Assembly (NCBI GenBank): GCA_934463175.1
Contig: CAKSIW010000015.1
Location: 1 to 40,125 of the forward strand
Reading direction: 5' to 3'
DNA: 40,125 nucleotides
Source: an uncultured Clostridia bacterium
GTDB lineage: Bacteria > Bacillota > Clostridia > Monoglobales > Monoglobaceae
The notes below the pieces were generated by a model, which was not told the DNA's origin, ran no database searches, and was given only the letters and a program-made list of their open reading frames with translations. Shown here in pieces: positions 39,971-40,125 of the stretch. The position numbers and the translations under genes are program-made. The number at the start of each line of letters is the position of its first letter. The first letter of the stretch is position 1.

Positions 39971-40125
39971 TGGGGGCATCGCCCCCAACCCCCCTGCGCG
40001 CCGCTGTCAGACTTGTGTCGGGTTAATTGCTCGAACAAAGAATTTTTAACGCCGCACAGATTAAAGCCGCAGTCAGCGGCTTTGCTGTGCTGAAACGCAC
40101 GCACATTTCAACGAAACTGATTGAT
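39971..40125 (+). repeat. Palindromic unit, hybrid type (cut by window edge)
   Basis: G-box 39971-39987 (TGGGGGCATCGCCCCCA), then a unit starting GCGCC at 39998. Stem I is the CACAG/GCCGC allele but stem II starts GAAACGCACGCAC at 40092: the opposite combination from the hybrid at 10755. The right arm lies beyond the window. Confidence 0.85.

Overview
The window looks like the chromosome of a spore-forming, moderately GC-rich Clostridia-type Firmicute, plausibly an Oscillospirales-like gut lineage (inferred from gene content only). The evidence is the sporulation genes ylbJ, yqfC and yqfD, the conserved phoH-ybeY-dgkA-era-yqzL-recO block, a type III glutamine synthetase, AGGAGG-like ribosome binding sites and sigma-A-type promoters.

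Layout. 140-2548: a divergent DUF1015 protein and dusB, both on the minus strand. 3706-23781: a compact phage-derived region. It holds an XRE repressor, a divergent promoter region, a Cys-rich peptide, a DUF4373/DnaD-type replication protein, an ArpU-like regulator, a small-terminase candidate, terL, portal, scaffold, major capsid protein, three connector/tail-completion proteins, a long tail-fibre-like protein with XkdX, the major tail protein, a Gp15-family protein, a short tape measure, two tail-tip proteins, another tail protein, a second ArpU-like regulator and an amidase. No integrase, att pair, holin or prohead protease was recognised, yet every structural gene is open. It is either a defective prophage or a domesticated particle-forming element. 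23885-31378: ylbJ (minus), then yqfC-yqfD-phoH-ybeY-dgkA and era-yqzL-recO. 31665-39755: a QueG-like Fe-S protein, alaS, a HIT protein, citrate synthase and glnN.

The most striking content is non-coding. Nearly every longer intergenic gap, in both host and phage regions, is filled by a family of large imperfect palindromes. I count 13 units of about 200 bp, three pairs of which are arranged as head-to-head composites of 500-750 bp. Each unit runs from GCGCC to GGCGC and can fold into one long hairpin with nested helices. Copies differ by many paired substitutions that keep the helices intact, and the helix alleles are shuffled between copies. A second palindromic module (here called X) is nested in several units. 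Small GGGGG/CCCCC hairpins (G-boxes) flank the units and also occur alone, where they form the last codons of some genes. I do not recognise this family.

Other regulatory structure: a consensus promoter followed by a hexaloop hairpin that competes with an intrinsic terminator before glnN (ANTAR-like antitermination logic), with a similar competing pair after glnN. There is an extended -10 late promoter with direct repeats before the terminase genes, a sigma-E-like promoter before ylbJ, a 39-bp in-frame minisatellite in the Gp15-family gene, and a 45-bp tandem duplication of the ylbJ 3-prime end exactly at the phage/host border.
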